Assembly: GCA_027621355.1 (NCBI GenBank)
Contig: JAQCBZ010000004.1
Span: forward strand, 1-64,000
Source: Bacteroidota bacterium
Lineage (GTDB): Bacteria > Bacteroidota > Rhodothermia > Balneolales > Balneolaceae
Length of the DNA stretch: 64,000 nt
Direction: 5' to 3'
A program made the position numbers and the translations under genes. The notes below the pieces were generated by a model. It saw nothing but the letters and a program-made list of their open reading frames with translations. It was not told the DNA's origin and searched no databases. Positions 18,871 through 28,808 of this stretch are shown here, piece by piece (position 1 is the first letter of the stretch; each line of letters opens with the position of its first letter).

Positions 18871-20461
18871 GCCATTGGGCATTCTCTTCCGACAAGCGCT
18901 CAAAAATACCATCCTAAGCTATGCTGGCATTGGATTGGGTGTGATTACCACACTTTTTCTGTACCCCAGAATTCTTGCTCCAGAGGAGTTTGGACTGATC
19001 AAACTCTTTACGTCCTTCACTATGATTGGAGCCCATCTAGGATCTCTTGGCTTTCGGGGGGCGATTCTGAGATTTATGCCTGCTGTGGAGGACTTTCCCT
19101 CAAGACGGTCTCGGTTTATTAAACTCTCCTTTGCTGTCCCTCTGGCTGGGTTTGGGCTTTATGTTGGACTATTTTTTGCTTTAGAACCCTTCATTACGGG
19201 GTATTACGCTAAAGAATCGGCCCTCTTTTTGGATTATAAGCGGTGGACCTTACCGATGACACTGTTCATTATTTATTATGAAATCCTCAACAGTTTCCTT
19301 CGATCCATGAAGGATTCTGTTTCTGGGCTGGTTTCCTCCGAAATCATTCTTCGAGGCCTTCTTATCGCTTTACTATTGGTGATGTGGCAACAATGGCTCA
19401 CATTCCCTCAATTTGTGATCCTATTTGTCTCGATTTATGGCGTTTCTTCCATCTATATGCTTTGGAAAGTGATCTCATATGGCCTGTTTCGCCCCTTGGA
19501 ATCCGATGGCAAACGTGTGCCATCAGATAGCCCAAAACCCTTTTCTCGTGGCTTCAAAAAGCTACTCGTGAAGTATTCGGGGTTTACCCTTTTTGGTGGA
19601 TTTGCGGGCTTAGTTGTGATGAACATTGACATCTTAATGATTGGCTCTCTTCTAGGGCTTCGCGAAACCGCCATTTATGCAATGTCTTATTACATGGTCT
19701 CTGTCATGACAGTGCCCCTGCGTTCACTTGAGCGAATTGGCACACCACTTATTGCAGATGCCATGCAAAAAAATGACCTGTCAACCGTTCAGCAGATCTA
19801 TCAGAAGACCTCTATGAATGGCATTATGATGGGGTTCTTCATTACGATGGTGATTTGGGTAAACCTAGAGTTTGTGTTTTCGTTACTACCGGAAGCCTAT
19901 CGAGCGAGTCGTTGGATTTTCTTTTGGTTAGCCATAGGAAGGCTCATTGATACGTTTGCGGGGCTCAACGGCTCTATTTTGGTTCACTCAAAATATTTTA
20001 CCATCGATCTTTGGACCATTCTTGCACTCATGGGGATCTCATTGGGGCTTAATGCTACCTTTATTCCTCTATTTGGTCTTCAGGGTGCTGCCTTGGCAAC
20101 CACATGCTCTTTGGTTCTCTATAATGGTGTCAAACTCATCGTCGTATGGCGTGGGCTTGGGTTACACCCATTCACAAGAGCAGTTTTTGGGTATGGATTG
20201 ATGCTCCTCCCCTTCGCAGGGCTCATGTATATTGTTCCAAAGTTTTCTGCGAACCTTTTATCATTCGGGGAGTGGGCAGCTCCCTATCCATGGATAGAGC
20301 TTGCACTGGAAGGGGTAATCGTCACATTCCCCCTTGTGGCGCTTTACGGATTGGGTTTGGTTATCTTACCCATATCCAAAGATGCGAAAAGAGGAATTCG
20401 TACTATTTTGGCCAAGATAGTCCCTCGCTTTGCATCAGACTCAGATCGTGAAGCCTCATAA
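18863..20461 (+). CDS. Polysaccharide/lipid-linked oligosaccharide flippase (Wzx/MATE fold)
   Basis: 532 aa with about 14 hydrophobic segments. The first, following MSKPLGILFRQALKNTILSY, has the pattern of polysaccharide-biosynthesis exporters: GIGLGVITTLFLYPRILAPEEFGLI. The start is a TTG (18863) within the last codons of gatC, the only start giving the complete N-terminal helix, which suggests translational coupling. It likely flips a lipid-linked glycan across the inner membrane; the substrate cannot be told. No glycosyltransferase genes are next to it. The C-terminus is basic and cytoplasmic. Confidence 0.85.
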   Translation: MSKPLGILFRQALKNTILSYAGIGLGVITTLFLYPRILAPEEFGLIKLFTSFTMIGAHLGSLGFRGAILRFMPAVEDFPSRRSRFIKLSFAVPLAGFGLYVGLFFALEPFITGYYAKESALFLDYKRWTLPMTLFIIYYEILNSFLRSMKDSVSGLVSSEIILRGLLIALLLVMWQQWLTFPQFVILFVSIYGVSSIYMLWKVISYGLFRPLESDGKRVPSDSPKPFSRGFKKLLVKYSGFTLFGGFAGLVVMNIDILMIGSLLGLRETAIYAMSYYMVSVMTVPLRSLERIGTPLIADAMQKNDLSTVQQIYQKTSMNGIMMGFFITMVIWVNLEFVFSLLPEAYRASRWIFFWLAIGRLIDTFAGLNGSILVHSKYFTIDLWTILALMGISLGLNATFIPLFGLQGAALATTCSLVLYNGVKLIVVWRGLGLHPFTRAVFGYGLMLLPFAGLMYIVPKFSANLLSFGEWAAPYPWIELALEGVIVTFPLVALYGLGLVILPISKDAKRGIRTILAKIVPRFASDSDREAS

Positions 20462-20512
20462 ATTACACCCCGTTGCCGAGAGGCGCTTTCTAACGCTACA
20501 GGAATCAAGATT

Positions 20513-21409
20513 ATGAACGACCATCCTTCAACGAATCACACCCAAAGGCCCATCGGTGTTTTTGACTCAGGTGTGGGGGGCTTGACCGTTGCCAAGGCAA
20601 TTCACCGGGCATTACCTCAAGAAAAAATCCTCTACCTAGGAGATACGGCTCGGGTGCCTTATGGAAGTAAGTCGAAGGATGTGATTCAGCAGTACACGCG
20701 TGAAATTTTGGCTAAAATGGAGACAGAAGATGTTAAGGCCATTGTGGTGGCATGCAATACAGTCTCAGCGCTTGCGCATGAGGTCCTTGCAAGCCAAAAG
20801 GGGGTTGTCCCTATGATCGATGTACTGACAGCCGGTGTTGATGCAACTCTTCACCATCTTAGGTCTCAGGAGCAACATCCAATGCCCATTAATCCGTCGC
20901 CCAGTAACCCAACACCCACTGTCGGAGTCTTGGGTACCACCGCTACAATTTCTTCCCAAGCCTATGAACGGCAACTCAAACATGCATGGCCCAATCTACA
21001 TGTACTCAGCCAAGCGTGTCCCCTCCTTGTACCACTCGCAGAGGAGGGATGGGATGGACAGAGTGAGGTCGTTCGCCATACCTTGTCTACCTACCTAGAG
21101 CCCTTGCAAGGCCACCCAATGGACGCATTAATCCTAGGGTGTACCCATTATCCATTATTCAAGGATGCCATTGCGTCTGCGCTAAGCTCATCACCGTTGA
21201 TCATCGATTCTGGCGAAGCTGTGGCGAGGACTTTAAAACTAGAACTACAAAAGAATCACCTACTACAATCTCCCGACGAATCTTCTCAAAACACCCCTGA
21301 TTGGCTAGAATGTTGGGTAACAGATCGCCCAGATCATGTACAAGGACTCGCCGAGCGTATATTAGGTGAGCGAATCGCGAACGTCAGACACCTTACCCTG
21401 GGATCCTAG
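20513..21409 (+). CDS. murI: Glutamate racemase
   Basis: 298 aa. It makes D-glutamate for peptidoglycan. The N-terminus IGVFDSGVGGLTVAKAI, the first catalytic Cys in VVACNTVSALAHEV (about residue 86) and the second in LILGCTHYPLFKDA (about 211) are all present. An insertion of about 20 residues around 118-135 (HLRSQEQHPMPINPSPSNPT) is longer than in E. coli-type enzymes. Its 3' end overlaps the convergent phoH-like gene by 4 bases. Confidence 0.96.
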   Translation: MNDHPSTNHTQRPIGVFDSGVGGLTVAKAIHRALPQEKILYLGDTARVPYGSKSKDVIQQYTREILAKMETEDVKAIVVACNTVSALAHEVLASQKGVVPMIDVLTAGVDATLHHLRSQEQHPMPINPSPSNPTPTVGVLGTTATISSQAYERQLKHAWPNLHVLSQACPLLVPLAEEGWDGQSEVVRHTLSTYLEPLQGHPMDALILGCTHYPLFKDAIASALSSSPLIIDSGEAVARTLKLELQKNHLLQSPDESSQNTPDWLECWVTDRPDHVQGLAERILGERIANVRHLTLGS

Positions 21410-22926
21410 AGAAGTTTACTTGCCACGTTGGCTAGTTGAGATCTCTCCCCTTTTTCGAGCCCTACGTGGGCGTACAAATCACTATCGGCCAGTCGATCCA
21501 CCAGGTAGGATAGCCCATTACTTTCAGCGTCTAGATACGGTGTGTCAATCTGGAAAATATCGCCTGTAAAGATGATTTTCGTTTGTTCACCAGCCCTCGT
21601 GATAATTGTCTTGATTTCGTGGGGTGTAAGATTTTGAGCTTCATCAATAATAAAAATCACGTTGGACAGGCTTCGCCCACGGATGTATGCGAGCGGAACG
21701 ATGGTCAGTTTCTCTGATTGAACCATTTCGTCAATTTTTTTGAACTGCTTGCTCGATTCACTGAACTGATTTTTGATAATGCTCAAGTTATCCCAAAGCG
21801 GTTGCATGTAGGGATCAATTTTGGATTTTACATCGCCAGGAAGATAGCCTAAGTCCCTGTTGCTTAATGGCACAATGGGGCGTGCAAGGTAAATTTGACG
21901 ATACTCACTGCGTTGTTCTAGAGCACCTGCCAGGGCCAACAAGGTCTTACCAGTCCCCGCAGCTCCGGTAATGGTTACCAAGGGTACTTTAGGGTTGAGA
22001 ACCGCATGCAATGCAAAGGTCTGTTCTGCATTACGAGGCACCACCCCATAGGCGGTCATTTTGTGAAGAAGTTCCAGCGATCCTGAGTCGTGGCTGTAGG
22101 TTGCCAATGCCGAAGCAGAATTGTGTTTGAGTAGGTAATAATGATTCTTTATCGCCGGTTCGGTCAGTACGGCATCGGCAGATATTGAGCCATGTGCATA
22201 CAACTCTTGTATTGGCGTAGGATCTGTGAGCTCCAATGTGGTACGACCCCGATAGAGATGGTCGATATCTTTGACTCGTACCGTCTCATAATCTTCAGCC
22301 TCAAGGTCCAATGCGCGAGCCTTAAGCCTCAGATTAATGTCTTTGGAGACTAAAATAACACGTCGCCCCACCTCAGATTCTTTCAAACGCAAGGCTGCAT
22401 TCAAGATGCGGTGATCATTTTTGGCCGAGCCAAAAGCTTTGTTTGCGTCGAGTCCGTTGCCTCCGTCCTCCGTTACCACTTTGATTCTACCAGAAGAACG
22501 ACCATTCAAAGGAATCCACTCACGCATCATTTTGTTATCACCCGATATTTTGTCAAGGTATCGAATGAGTTCGCGAGCATGGAGATTCGTCACGCTGTTC
22601 CCCTTTTTGAACGTATCGAGCTCTTCAAGGACCGTAATCGGAATCGCTACATCGTGCTCTTGAAAATTACGAACAGCTTCTGAATCATACAGAAGAACCG
22701 AGGTGTCTAGAACAAAGACCTTGGAAGTGTTTATAGCCTTTTTTGAGGGCTTGGTAGTCCTTTTAACAGAAGCTTTGGTCGAGACTGTTTTGGGGTTAGG
22801 CGTCGTGGCCTTCTTCTTTGTCTTGGTCGCTTTTGGTGTTGCGCTTGAGGATTTTGGGGTTGTGCTAGATCTCTTGGTTTTGTCTTTCTTGACGCTGGCT
22901 TGTTTGCCAGAGGTCGAAGTAGGCAT
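21406..22926 (-). CDS. PIN-domain/PhoH-like ATPase
   Basis: 506 aa in three parts. First comes a basic, Thr/Ser/Lys-rich tail of about 68 residues resembling histone H1 tails. Then a PIN nuclease domain opens KVFVLDTSVLLYDSEAV (about 69-85), with later acidic residues. Last is the PhoH NTPase domain with GAAGTGKTLLALAGAL (about 318), ARPIVPLSNRDLGYLPGD and FIIDEAQNLTPHE. PIN-PhoH proteins (PhoH2/YlaK type) couple RNA cleavage to helicase activity in characterised members. The basic tail is unusual and might bind nucleic acid. Confidence 0.9.
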   Translation of the reverse strand: MPTSTSGKQASVKKDKTKRSSTTPKSSSATPKATKTKKKATTPNPKTVSTKASVKRTTKPSKKAINTSKVFVLDTSVLLYDSEAVRNFQEHDVAIPITVLEELDTFKKGNSVTNLHARELIRYLDKISGDNKMMREWIPLNGRSSGRIKVVTEDGGNGLDANKAFGSAKNDHRILNAALRLKESEVGRRVILVSKDINLRLKARALDLEAEDYETVRVKDIDHLYRGRTTLELTDPTPIQELYAHGSISADAVLTEPAIKNHYYLLKHNSASALATYSHDSGSLELLHKMTAYGVVPRNAEQTFALHAVLNPKVPLVTITGAAGTGKTLLALAGALEQRSEYRQIYLARPIVPLSNRDLGYLPGDVKSKIDPYMQPLWDNLSIIKNQFSESSKQFKKIDEMVQSEKLTIVPLAYIRGRSLSNVIFIIDEAQNLTPHEIKTIITRAGEQTKIIFTGDIFQIDTPYLDAESNGLSYLVDRLADSDLYAHVGLEKGERSQLANVASKLL

Positions 22927-23011
22927 GGAGCAACAGTTTAGTTAAGAACAATGATTAATAGATAGTAAGTGAGCAGAAGATCAACTTCAACGGGAGAACA
23001 AAAAATTTGTG

Positions 23012-23848
23012 TTAAGGCTTTTGGCGATAGCCATATAATGCGATCGATGTTGCAATCGCGGCATTCAAACTTTCGACGCCGGGTGTGTGTGAGGGCTCAG
23101 CTTGCTTTGAACCTCGGGCTGGTGGAATGTGAATCTGTGTTTCCAGTGCACTTCGTGTGGTCTCACTGAGTCCATTCCCCTCATTGCCAATCGCAAGAAT
23201 GGTGTGGGATGGCCAATCGACACTATGTAAAGGGATCGCTTCGTTGGCCATATCAAGTCCACAGAGTACATGCGATTCTGGAACAGACTCTACCCACTCA
23301 TAGGGGATCTGTCCTATAGAGATGATGCCCAAGGCCCCAGCTAAACTTCGAACAACTTTCGAATTCCACGGATCGGCACACCCTGGAGTACATAGTACCG
23401 CATCCACGCCAAACCAAATGGCAGACCGTAAAATCGTGCCCATATTACCCGGGTCTTGAATATCGTCTAGTAGCAAGACAAGACTTTGAGATTGCGCAGC
23501 CAATGACTCAAATCCACGAGCGATGTCCCATTCCTCGGGGATTTCGACAAGGGCGAACACCGTCTGTGGAGAGGGTGTATCACTCAGCTTTTTGCACTGT
23601 GTCGGAGTCGCTAGAAAAATGGATTCGTCAGGGATACCCATTGCTTGTATTGAGGCCCATCGTTCCGACGAAGGACCCTCAACTTCGTCCATGGACACGA
23701 TAATATAGTGCACCGACAAACGTCCATTTTGAAGGACTTGGGAGACAGACCTTTGGCCTTCGACTAAACATTGGCCTAAGTTTTTACGAACTTTGCGTTG
23801 ATGGAGCTTTGCCCAAGACGTACATTGGGACTCGGAAAGACGTTGCAT
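23012..23848 (-). CDS. SpoU/TrmH-family RNA 2'-O-methyltransferase
   Basis: 278 aa from ATG 23848 (MQRLSESQCTSWAKLHQRKV); an ATG at 23869 would add seven residues and overlap the divergent dehydrogenase start. The N-terminal substrate-binding part (LVEGQRSVSQVL) is followed by the SPOUT knot domain: VLLLDDIQDPGNMGTILRSA (about 130), LAIGNEGNGLSE (about 224) and LNAAIATSIALYGY at the end. These are the three SpoU motifs. It methylates a ribose in rRNA (RlmB-like) or tRNA; the target cannot be told. Confidence 0.9.
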   Translation of the reverse strand: MQRLSESQCTSWAKLHQRKVRKNLGQCLVEGQRSVSQVLQNGRLSVHYIIVSMDEVEGPSSERWASIQAMGIPDESIFLATPTQCKKLSDTPSPQTVFALVEIPEEWDIARGFESLAAQSQSLVLLLDDIQDPGNMGTILRSAIWFGVDAVLCTPGCADPWNSKVVRSLAGALGIISIGQIPYEWVESVPESHVLCGLDMANEAIPLHSVDWPSHTILAIGNEGNGLSETTRSALETQIHIPPARGSKQAEPSHTPGVESLNAAIATSIALYGYRQKP

Positions 23849-23867
23849 AACATAAAATAGGATATCC

Positions 23868-25397
23868 ATGGATTTTTTGACTCAAATCTTTGACGGAAAG
23901 GGCCCTGCCCTCGGAACCTCAACTGGCCAATCATTCTTTGGAGAAGGGGATGCATTTGATGCGCGCAGCCCCATTGATGGCGCAGTCCTTGGGCAAGTTC
24001 GGGCGACAACTCGAGAAGAGTATGAGCACGTGGTGAGCACTGCCCAAGAAGCGTTTCAAACTTGGAGGATGATGCCAGCACCCCAACGTGGAGAAATTGT
24101 GCGGCAAATTGGGGAGGCCCTCCGCGAGCATAAAGAGGCTCTAGGCTTGTTGGTGAGTCAAGAAATGGGGAAAATTTACCAAGAAGGTCTCGGCGAAGTC
24201 CAAGAGATGATCGACATCTGTGATTTTGCCGTAGGCTTATCGCGACAATTGTACGGGCTGACCATGCATTCTGAAAGGCCTCTTCACCGTATGTATGAGC
24301 AATGGCATCCTCTTGGAATTGTCGGTGTAATGTCTGCCTTTAACTTCCCTGTTGCCGTCTATTCTTGGAATGCCATGGTGGCAGCTGTTTGCGGTGATGT
24401 GGTGATTTGGAAGCCAAGTGAGAAAGCCCCTTTGTGTGGAATTGCTGTGCAACAAATCATCGCAGGTGTTTTGGCTGAGAATGATGTTCCAGAGGGGGTT
24501 TTTAACCTAATCCAGGGAGATCGTGAAGTTGGGGAGTGGTGCACACACGACACAAGACTGCCGCTGATTTCGGCGACTGGGTCTATTCGTATGGGGAAAG
24601 AGGTGGCCCAAGTTGTCGGTGCGCGACTTGGGAAGAGCTTGTTGGAGCTTGGGGGTAACAATGCTGTGATTGTTAGCGATCAAGCGGATATCGAAATGGC
24701 GATTCGTGCCATCGTCTTTGGAGCCGTCGGTACAGCTGGACAACGTTGCACCTCAACGCGTCGCTTGTTTGTCCACGAGGCCGTCTTTGAAGATGTCAAG
24801 CACCGACTGTTGTCGATTTATAAAAACATCACCATTGGAGATCCCACGGCAGAAGGGACCTTGGTTGGGCCATTAATTGACGATCAGGCTGTCGATACTA
24901 TGCAAGCAGCGCTTAAGGCGGTGGTTGAAGAAGGTGGAGAGGTGCTTTATGGTGGCGACGATCTACGTGGATCGAATGCACCCGTACCAGGAGGGCATTA
25001 CGTCAACCCTGCGATTTGCATTGCTGAGAATCATTACGACATCGTTCAAGAGGAAACCTTTGCTCCGATTTTGTATCTGATTCGCGTCACTTCTGTAGAG
25101 GAGGCTGTTCAATTACAAAATGATGTCAAGCAGGGCCTAAGCTCATCTATTTTCACTTTAAATATGCGTGAATCTGAGCTCTTTTTGTCACATCAAGGGT
25201 CAGACTGTGGGATTGCGAATGTCAATATTGGCACAAGTGGCGCGGAGATTGGTGGAGCCTTTGGAGGCGAAAAAGAGACGGGCGGAGGGCGCGAATCTGG
25301 TTCCGACGCTTGGAAAGCCTATATGCGCAGGCAAACCAATACGATAAACTGGGGCAGCGAACTACCCCTGGCTCAAGGCATCAGCTTCGACGTCTAG
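23868..25397 (+). CDS. Aldehyde dehydrogenase, ALDH7/aminoadipate-semialdehyde type
   Basis: 509 aa. It has the ALDH fold with VMSAFNFPVAVYSWN, the NAD-binding KPSEKAPL, ISATGSIRMGKEV, the catalytic-Glu region LLELGGNNAVIV and the catalytic Cys in AVGTAGQRCTSTRRLFVHE (about residue 298). GGNNA and GQRCTSTRR are characteristic of the ALDH7 (antiquitin) group, which oxidises alpha-aminoadipate semialdehyde/piperideine-6-carboxylate in lysine breakdown. The end SGAEIGGAFGGEKETGGGRE fits too. No lysine-catabolism genes are adjacent, so the substrate is inferred from family only. Confidence 0.88.
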   Translation: MDFLTQIFDGKGPALGTSTGQSFFGEGDAFDARSPIDGAVLGQVRATTREEYEHVVSTAQEAFQTWRMMPAPQRGEIVRQIGEALREHKEALGLLVSQEMGKIYQEGLGEVQEMIDICDFAVGLSRQLYGLTMHSERPLHRMYEQWHPLGIVGVMSAFNFPVAVYSWNAMVAAVCGDVVIWKPSEKAPLCGIAVQQIIAGVLAENDVPEGVFNLIQGDREVGEWCTHDTRLPLISATGSIRMGKEVAQVVGARLGKSLLELGGNNAVIVSDQADIEMAIRAIVFGAVGTAGQRCTSTRRLFVHEAVFEDVKHRLLSIYKNITIGDPTAEGTLVGPLIDDQAVDTMQAALKAVVEEGGEVLYGGDDLRGSNAPVPGGHYVNPAICIAENHYDIVQEETFAPILYLIRVTSVEEAVQLQNDVKQGLSSSIFTLNMRESELFLSHQGSDCGIANVNIGTSGAEIGGAFGGEKETGGGRESGSDAWKAYMRRQTNTINWGSELPLAQGISFDV

Positions 25398-25449
25398 GGG
25401 CTTAGGTTGACTCCGTTGTAGTGTTTTTGGGAATCTGAGCTGATATGCT

Positions 25450-26127
25450 CTACAGCTGGTCGATAATTCGCCATGCTTCCGGCCCTAATTCAAACAGAAG
25501 ATCTAGGCTACTGCAATCCTCCACATATGGTTCCCATCGCTGGCGGTACCTTGGTTCGGTCCAGGCTGGCAAAGAGGTTCGATTGGGCGGTTGTGGTACA
25601 TAGGCTGCAGTTCCAGGCTCCATCCACACATCTTCACGAAACCATGCTTCCTGAAAGGTCGTTTCCTCCAATGCAGTGGCAAGAACCCATTTCGTTGGAA
25701 GGTCCTCTAACCCAAGCCAACGTGCCATCCATTCCCCATGTGAAAGGGCGCACTCGACAAGCGTTGCTGGGGCATTATGCCAGAACTGTTGCCACTCTGG
25801 CCAACATTCATCAAATCCATAGCTTGACTTATAGGACGGCTCAAGGGATTTTAACCACGACTCCATCATAGGTGCCATGGTAGCCTTCTCCCACTGCAGA
25901 TCACGAATCGTTCTCCCTTTCCATTGACTAGACTCCCCTTGGAGTGCCAGCCATTGTTTCTGGCCTTGCACATTCACGGCCATCCGGTGGGATCGCCCCT
26001 TGCGACTCCAAGACCATGTATCAAGAACGACCACATGATCTGCGGCCATCATCGCTGCCCAATCACGTAGGTGAGGGGCCAAGATAGGCGTAGTGAAATA
26101 GAGTTGACCTTCAAGGGAACGTGTCAT
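25450..26127 (-). CDS. WbqC-like family protein
   Basis: 225 aa. The opening YFTTPILAPHLRDWAAMMAADHVVVLDT and the following SHRMAVNVQGQKQWLALQ, then a segment with W..F...Y are consistent with WbqC-like proteins, which occur in surface polysaccharide loci and are thought to act on sugars or acyl groups; no reaction is established. The C-terminus contains RQRWEPYVEDCSSLDLLFEL, a typical end (YxQxF/W...FIxxLSILDLLFNxG in relatives). It is close to, and on the same strand as, the antiporter gene upstream. Confidence 0.75.
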   Translation of the reverse strand: MTRSLEGQLYFTTPILAPHLRDWAAMMAADHVVVLDTWSWSRKGRSHRMAVNVQGQKQWLALQGESSQWKGRTIRDLQWEKATMAPMMESWLKSLEPSYKSSYGFDECWPEWQQFWHNAPATLVECALSHGEWMARWLGLEDLPTKWVLATALEETTFQEAWFREDVWMEPGTAAYVPQPPNRTSLPAWTEPRYRQRWEPYVEDCSSLDLLFELGPEAWRIIDQL

Positions 26128-26152
26128 CCGTAAATCAGGCTATCATGCCATA

Positions 26153-27952
26153 TTATGCGTAGTCCTTTGGATCGGGAGATTTTCCAAACGTCCAAATGAC
26201 ACCAAAGATGATTCCTGCACCCACAAGATATGCCACCCAACCTGGCACCCCCCATGCGACAACAGCAAGATATGAAATCAAGGCAAGCGCCCCTCCTACC
26301 AAGGCATATGGCATCTGAGTGTTGACGTGTTCAATATGATTACACTGTGTGGCAAGGGAGCTCAAAATCGTTGTATCAGAAATTGGCGAGACATGATCGC
26401 CAAGGACAGCCCCGGCAAGGACAGCACTCACTGCGGCATAGATAAAGACAGAAATCTCATCTGTAGGGTACCCATATTCCAATCCTAGATTCCACACAAG
26501 TGGCAGCACCAATGGCATGAGGATGCCCATAGTCCCCCAACTAGAGCCCGTTGCAAAAGCGGTGGCAGCCGATAACACAAAGACCCCAAGGGGTAAATAC
26601 ATTGGGTCTATGGCTGTACCAAAGGCTGTGACCAAGAAGTCTGCTGTCCCAAGATCTTGGGTAATGGCACTGAGCGACCACGCTAATACAAGGACAAGCA
26701 ACCCATCGTACATGGTGTGCATCCCTGAAAACATGGCTTCTAGCGTGTCATCAAACGACAACAAACGCTGTCCCACCGTCAAGATGATCGCAACCACCAT
26801 CGATAGCATCGAACCCCATACAAGAGCGGCATAGGAGTCAGCTGAGCCAATGATATCTTGAATCGTGGATCCTTCCCCCGTGACAATCAAGCCTCCAACA
26901 ACCCCCGCAACTAATGTAATAATGGGGATGAAGGCATTTAGCCAATGCGAAACCGTCTCTTTTTTGACTTCTTCGGGGTCTTCCTCCTTGTATAATCCGT
27001 AGGTATCTAGTTCGGGATTCTTTGCGGCCTTATACAGCTTAATACGCTCTGCAAGCATCGGTCCAAAGTCTTTTCCTGATATAGCAATCAGAATGACAAA
27101 AAAGATGGTAAAGAAGGCGTAAAAGTTAAAAGGTAGTGCCTTGATGAATACAGTGTAAGCAGGCTCAGAAAACCCCTCAATACCGGCAGATGCACTGGCA
27201 ATGTAGCCTACCATCGCACCAATCCAGGTCGAGATCAACGCGACGGTTGCCACAGGCGCCGCCGTAGAGTCTACCAAATAGGCAAGTTTGGCACGACTGA
27301 TTTTAAGCTTATCGGTCAAAGGACGCATGGTGTTACCCACAACCATGGTATTGGCATAATCATCAAAGAAAATGACAAAGCCCAGCATCGAAGTTAGCAA
27401 CTGCCCTTGTGGTTTGGTCTTGACAAGCTTACCCAGCTGCCGAATGACCCCTCTCGTGCCCCCATTCTTGGAGATAATCCCAATCATACCGCCAATAAGT
27501 AGGGTGAATATGAGGATGCTTATGTGGCCTTCATCGGCCGTTTGGGGAACAATGTAGCCAGTCAGAGACTCGAAAAAGCTTCCAAAGACCCCCTGAAAGG
27601 AACGCTCACCCACAAGCCATGCACCCATCCAAATACCCATGAACAAGGCCAGCAACACCTGTCGGAAAATCAGTGCAAAACCAATCGCAAGTAACGGGGG
27701 GACGATACTCACCCATGACCCTACGATAGAGTTGCTACTGGAAGAAGTCACCTCTGTCATTACTAGGTCTGTATTTGCTTGATCTGCCGTGCTTTGATCT
27801 GTCGTAAGGTCAAGAGTATCCTGAACGACCTCTTGCACGGCCTCACTACCCTCAGGCACCATGCCCGTTGTACCAAGCAAAACAACACCAACAATGAGGA
27901 TTCCCACAATGCGTAGTGCGTTCGGAAGGGTTAACAATTTCTTCATAAGCAT
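26153..27952 (-). CDS. NhaC-type Na+/H+ antiporter
   Basis: About 600 aa from the ATG at 27952 (MLMKKLLTLPNALRIVG); the open frame allows 28003 but those residues are unlikely. After a first membrane segment and a polar Gln/Asp/Ser-rich stretch (about 35-80) come some ten further segments including SNSIVGSWVSIVPPLLAIGF, FDDYANTMVVGNTMRPLTD and ILGDHVSPISDTTILSS. The FDDYAN and DHVSPISDTT motifs are diagnostic for the NhaC family. It likely exchanges Na+ for H+ at the inner membrane, fitting a marine lifestyle and complementing the hppA pump at 56 kb. Confidence 0.9.
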   Translation of the reverse strand: MLMKKLLTLPNALRIVGILIVGVVLLGTTGMVPEGSEAVQEVVQDTLDLTTDQSTADQANTDLVMTEVTSSSSNSIVGSWVSIVPPLLAIGFALIFRQVLLALFMGIWMGAWLVGERSFQGVFGSFFESLTGYIVPQTADEGHISILIFTLLIGGMIGIISKNGGTRGVIRQLGKLVKTKPQGQLLTSMLGFVIFFDDYANTMVVGNTMRPLTDKLKISRAKLAYLVDSTAAPVATVALISTWIGAMVGYIASASAGIEGFSEPAYTVFIKALPFNFYAFFTIFFVILIAISGKDFGPMLAERIKLYKAAKNPELDTYGLYKEEDPEEVKKETVSHWLNAFIPIITLVAGVVGGLIVTGEGSTIQDIIGSADSYAALVWGSMLSMVVAIILTVGQRLLSFDDTLEAMFSGMHTMYDGLLVLVLAWSLSAITQDLGTADFLVTAFGTAIDPMYLPLGVFVLSAATAFATGSSWGTMGILMPLVLPLVWNLGLEYGYPTDEISVFIYAAVSAVLAGAVLGDHVSPISDTTILSSLATQCNHIEHVNTQMPYALVGGALALISYLAVVAWGVPGWVAYLVGAGIIFGVIWTFGKSPDPKDYA

Positions 27953-28112
27953 GTAAAATAACAGATTTAAGCTAAAACCAACGGTATATGAGGCCCTTGA
28001 CAAGGTTTCGCTTTTAGAAGAGGCCCTCTAGGCGTACTTTTGAAGATGTCAACAAACGACTTCAACAGTCAGTCTCATTCAGATTCCTCACTAAGACTCT
28101 TCTTCCAGATTC

Positions 28113-28757
28113 ATGGATCAACCTAAGTTCATTAAGCCACGTCAAGCCCTTGTGGAGCAACTTCGGCAGAAAGGGATCCAAGATGAACGAGTCTTAGCGG
28201 CGATTGGTGTTGTTCCTCGACATGCCTTTATCCAAACAGGACTCCAACACAGAGCCTACGAAGACACGGCATTACCGATTGCAAAGGATCAAACCATCTC
28301 ACAACCGTATACCGTAGCGAGGCAATCTGAGTTGCTTGGTGTCAAGGCTGGCGACAAAGTTCTGGAAATCGGTACCGGATCAGGGTATCAAGCCGCTGTC
28401 CTTGTAGATATGGGCGTCACACTACACACGATTGAGCGCCATGAGGAGTTACATCAACAGGCACGTGAACTCTTGCATCAATTGGGTTATCGTGCCAAAC
28501 AAAAATGTGGGGATGGAACCCTGGGTTGGTCAGCGTTTGCACCGTATGATGCCATCATCGTGACAGCGGGCGCACCCATTGTGCCGGAATCTTTAAAGGA
28601 GCAACTCACCACGGGGGGTCGACTGGTGATTCCTGTAGGTGATCAAGGGCAGCAACTCTTGCTTCGTCTTACGAAACAAGAAGATGGGTCTTTCCACGAA
28701 GAGTCCTTTAGTGACGTCGCCTTTGTCCCACTCATTGGAGATCAAGGCTGGGGGTAA
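28113..28757 (+). CDS. pcm: Protein-L-isoaspartate O-methyltransferase
   Basis: 214 aa, the usual length. It repairs isoaspartyl residues in aged proteins using SAM. Family segments are RQALVEQLRQKGIQDERVL, VPRHAFI, ISQPYTVARQSELLGV and the SAM site VLEIGTGSGYQAAVL (about 81-95), then YDAIIVTAGAPIVPESL. It is divergent from the antiporter gene and convergent with ettA. Confidence 0.96.
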   Translation: MDQPKFIKPRQALVEQLRQKGIQDERVLAAIGVVPRHAFIQTGLQHRAYEDTALPIAKDQTISQPYTVARQSELLGVKAGDKVLEIGTGSGYQAAVLVDMGVTLHTIERHEELHQQARELLHQLGYRAKQKCGDGTLGWSAFAPYDAIIVTAGAPIVPESLKEQLTTGGRLVIPVGDQGQQLLLRLTKQEDGSFHEESFSDVAFVPLIGDQGWG

Positions 28758-28766
28758 ATGAGAGAT

Positions 28767-28792
28767 AAAAGGCTCAAACCAATATTTGAGCC
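28767..28792 (-). terminator. Probable intrinsic terminator of ettA
   Basis: On the minus strand, GGCTCAAA (28792-28785) pairs with TTTGAGCC (28778-28771) around a six-base loop and is followed by TTTT. It lies 17 bases after the ettA stop. On the plus strand the hairpin also follows the pcm stop but lacks a T-run. Confidence 0.65.
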
Positions 28793-28808
28793 AAACCTTG
28801 AGCCTCCC

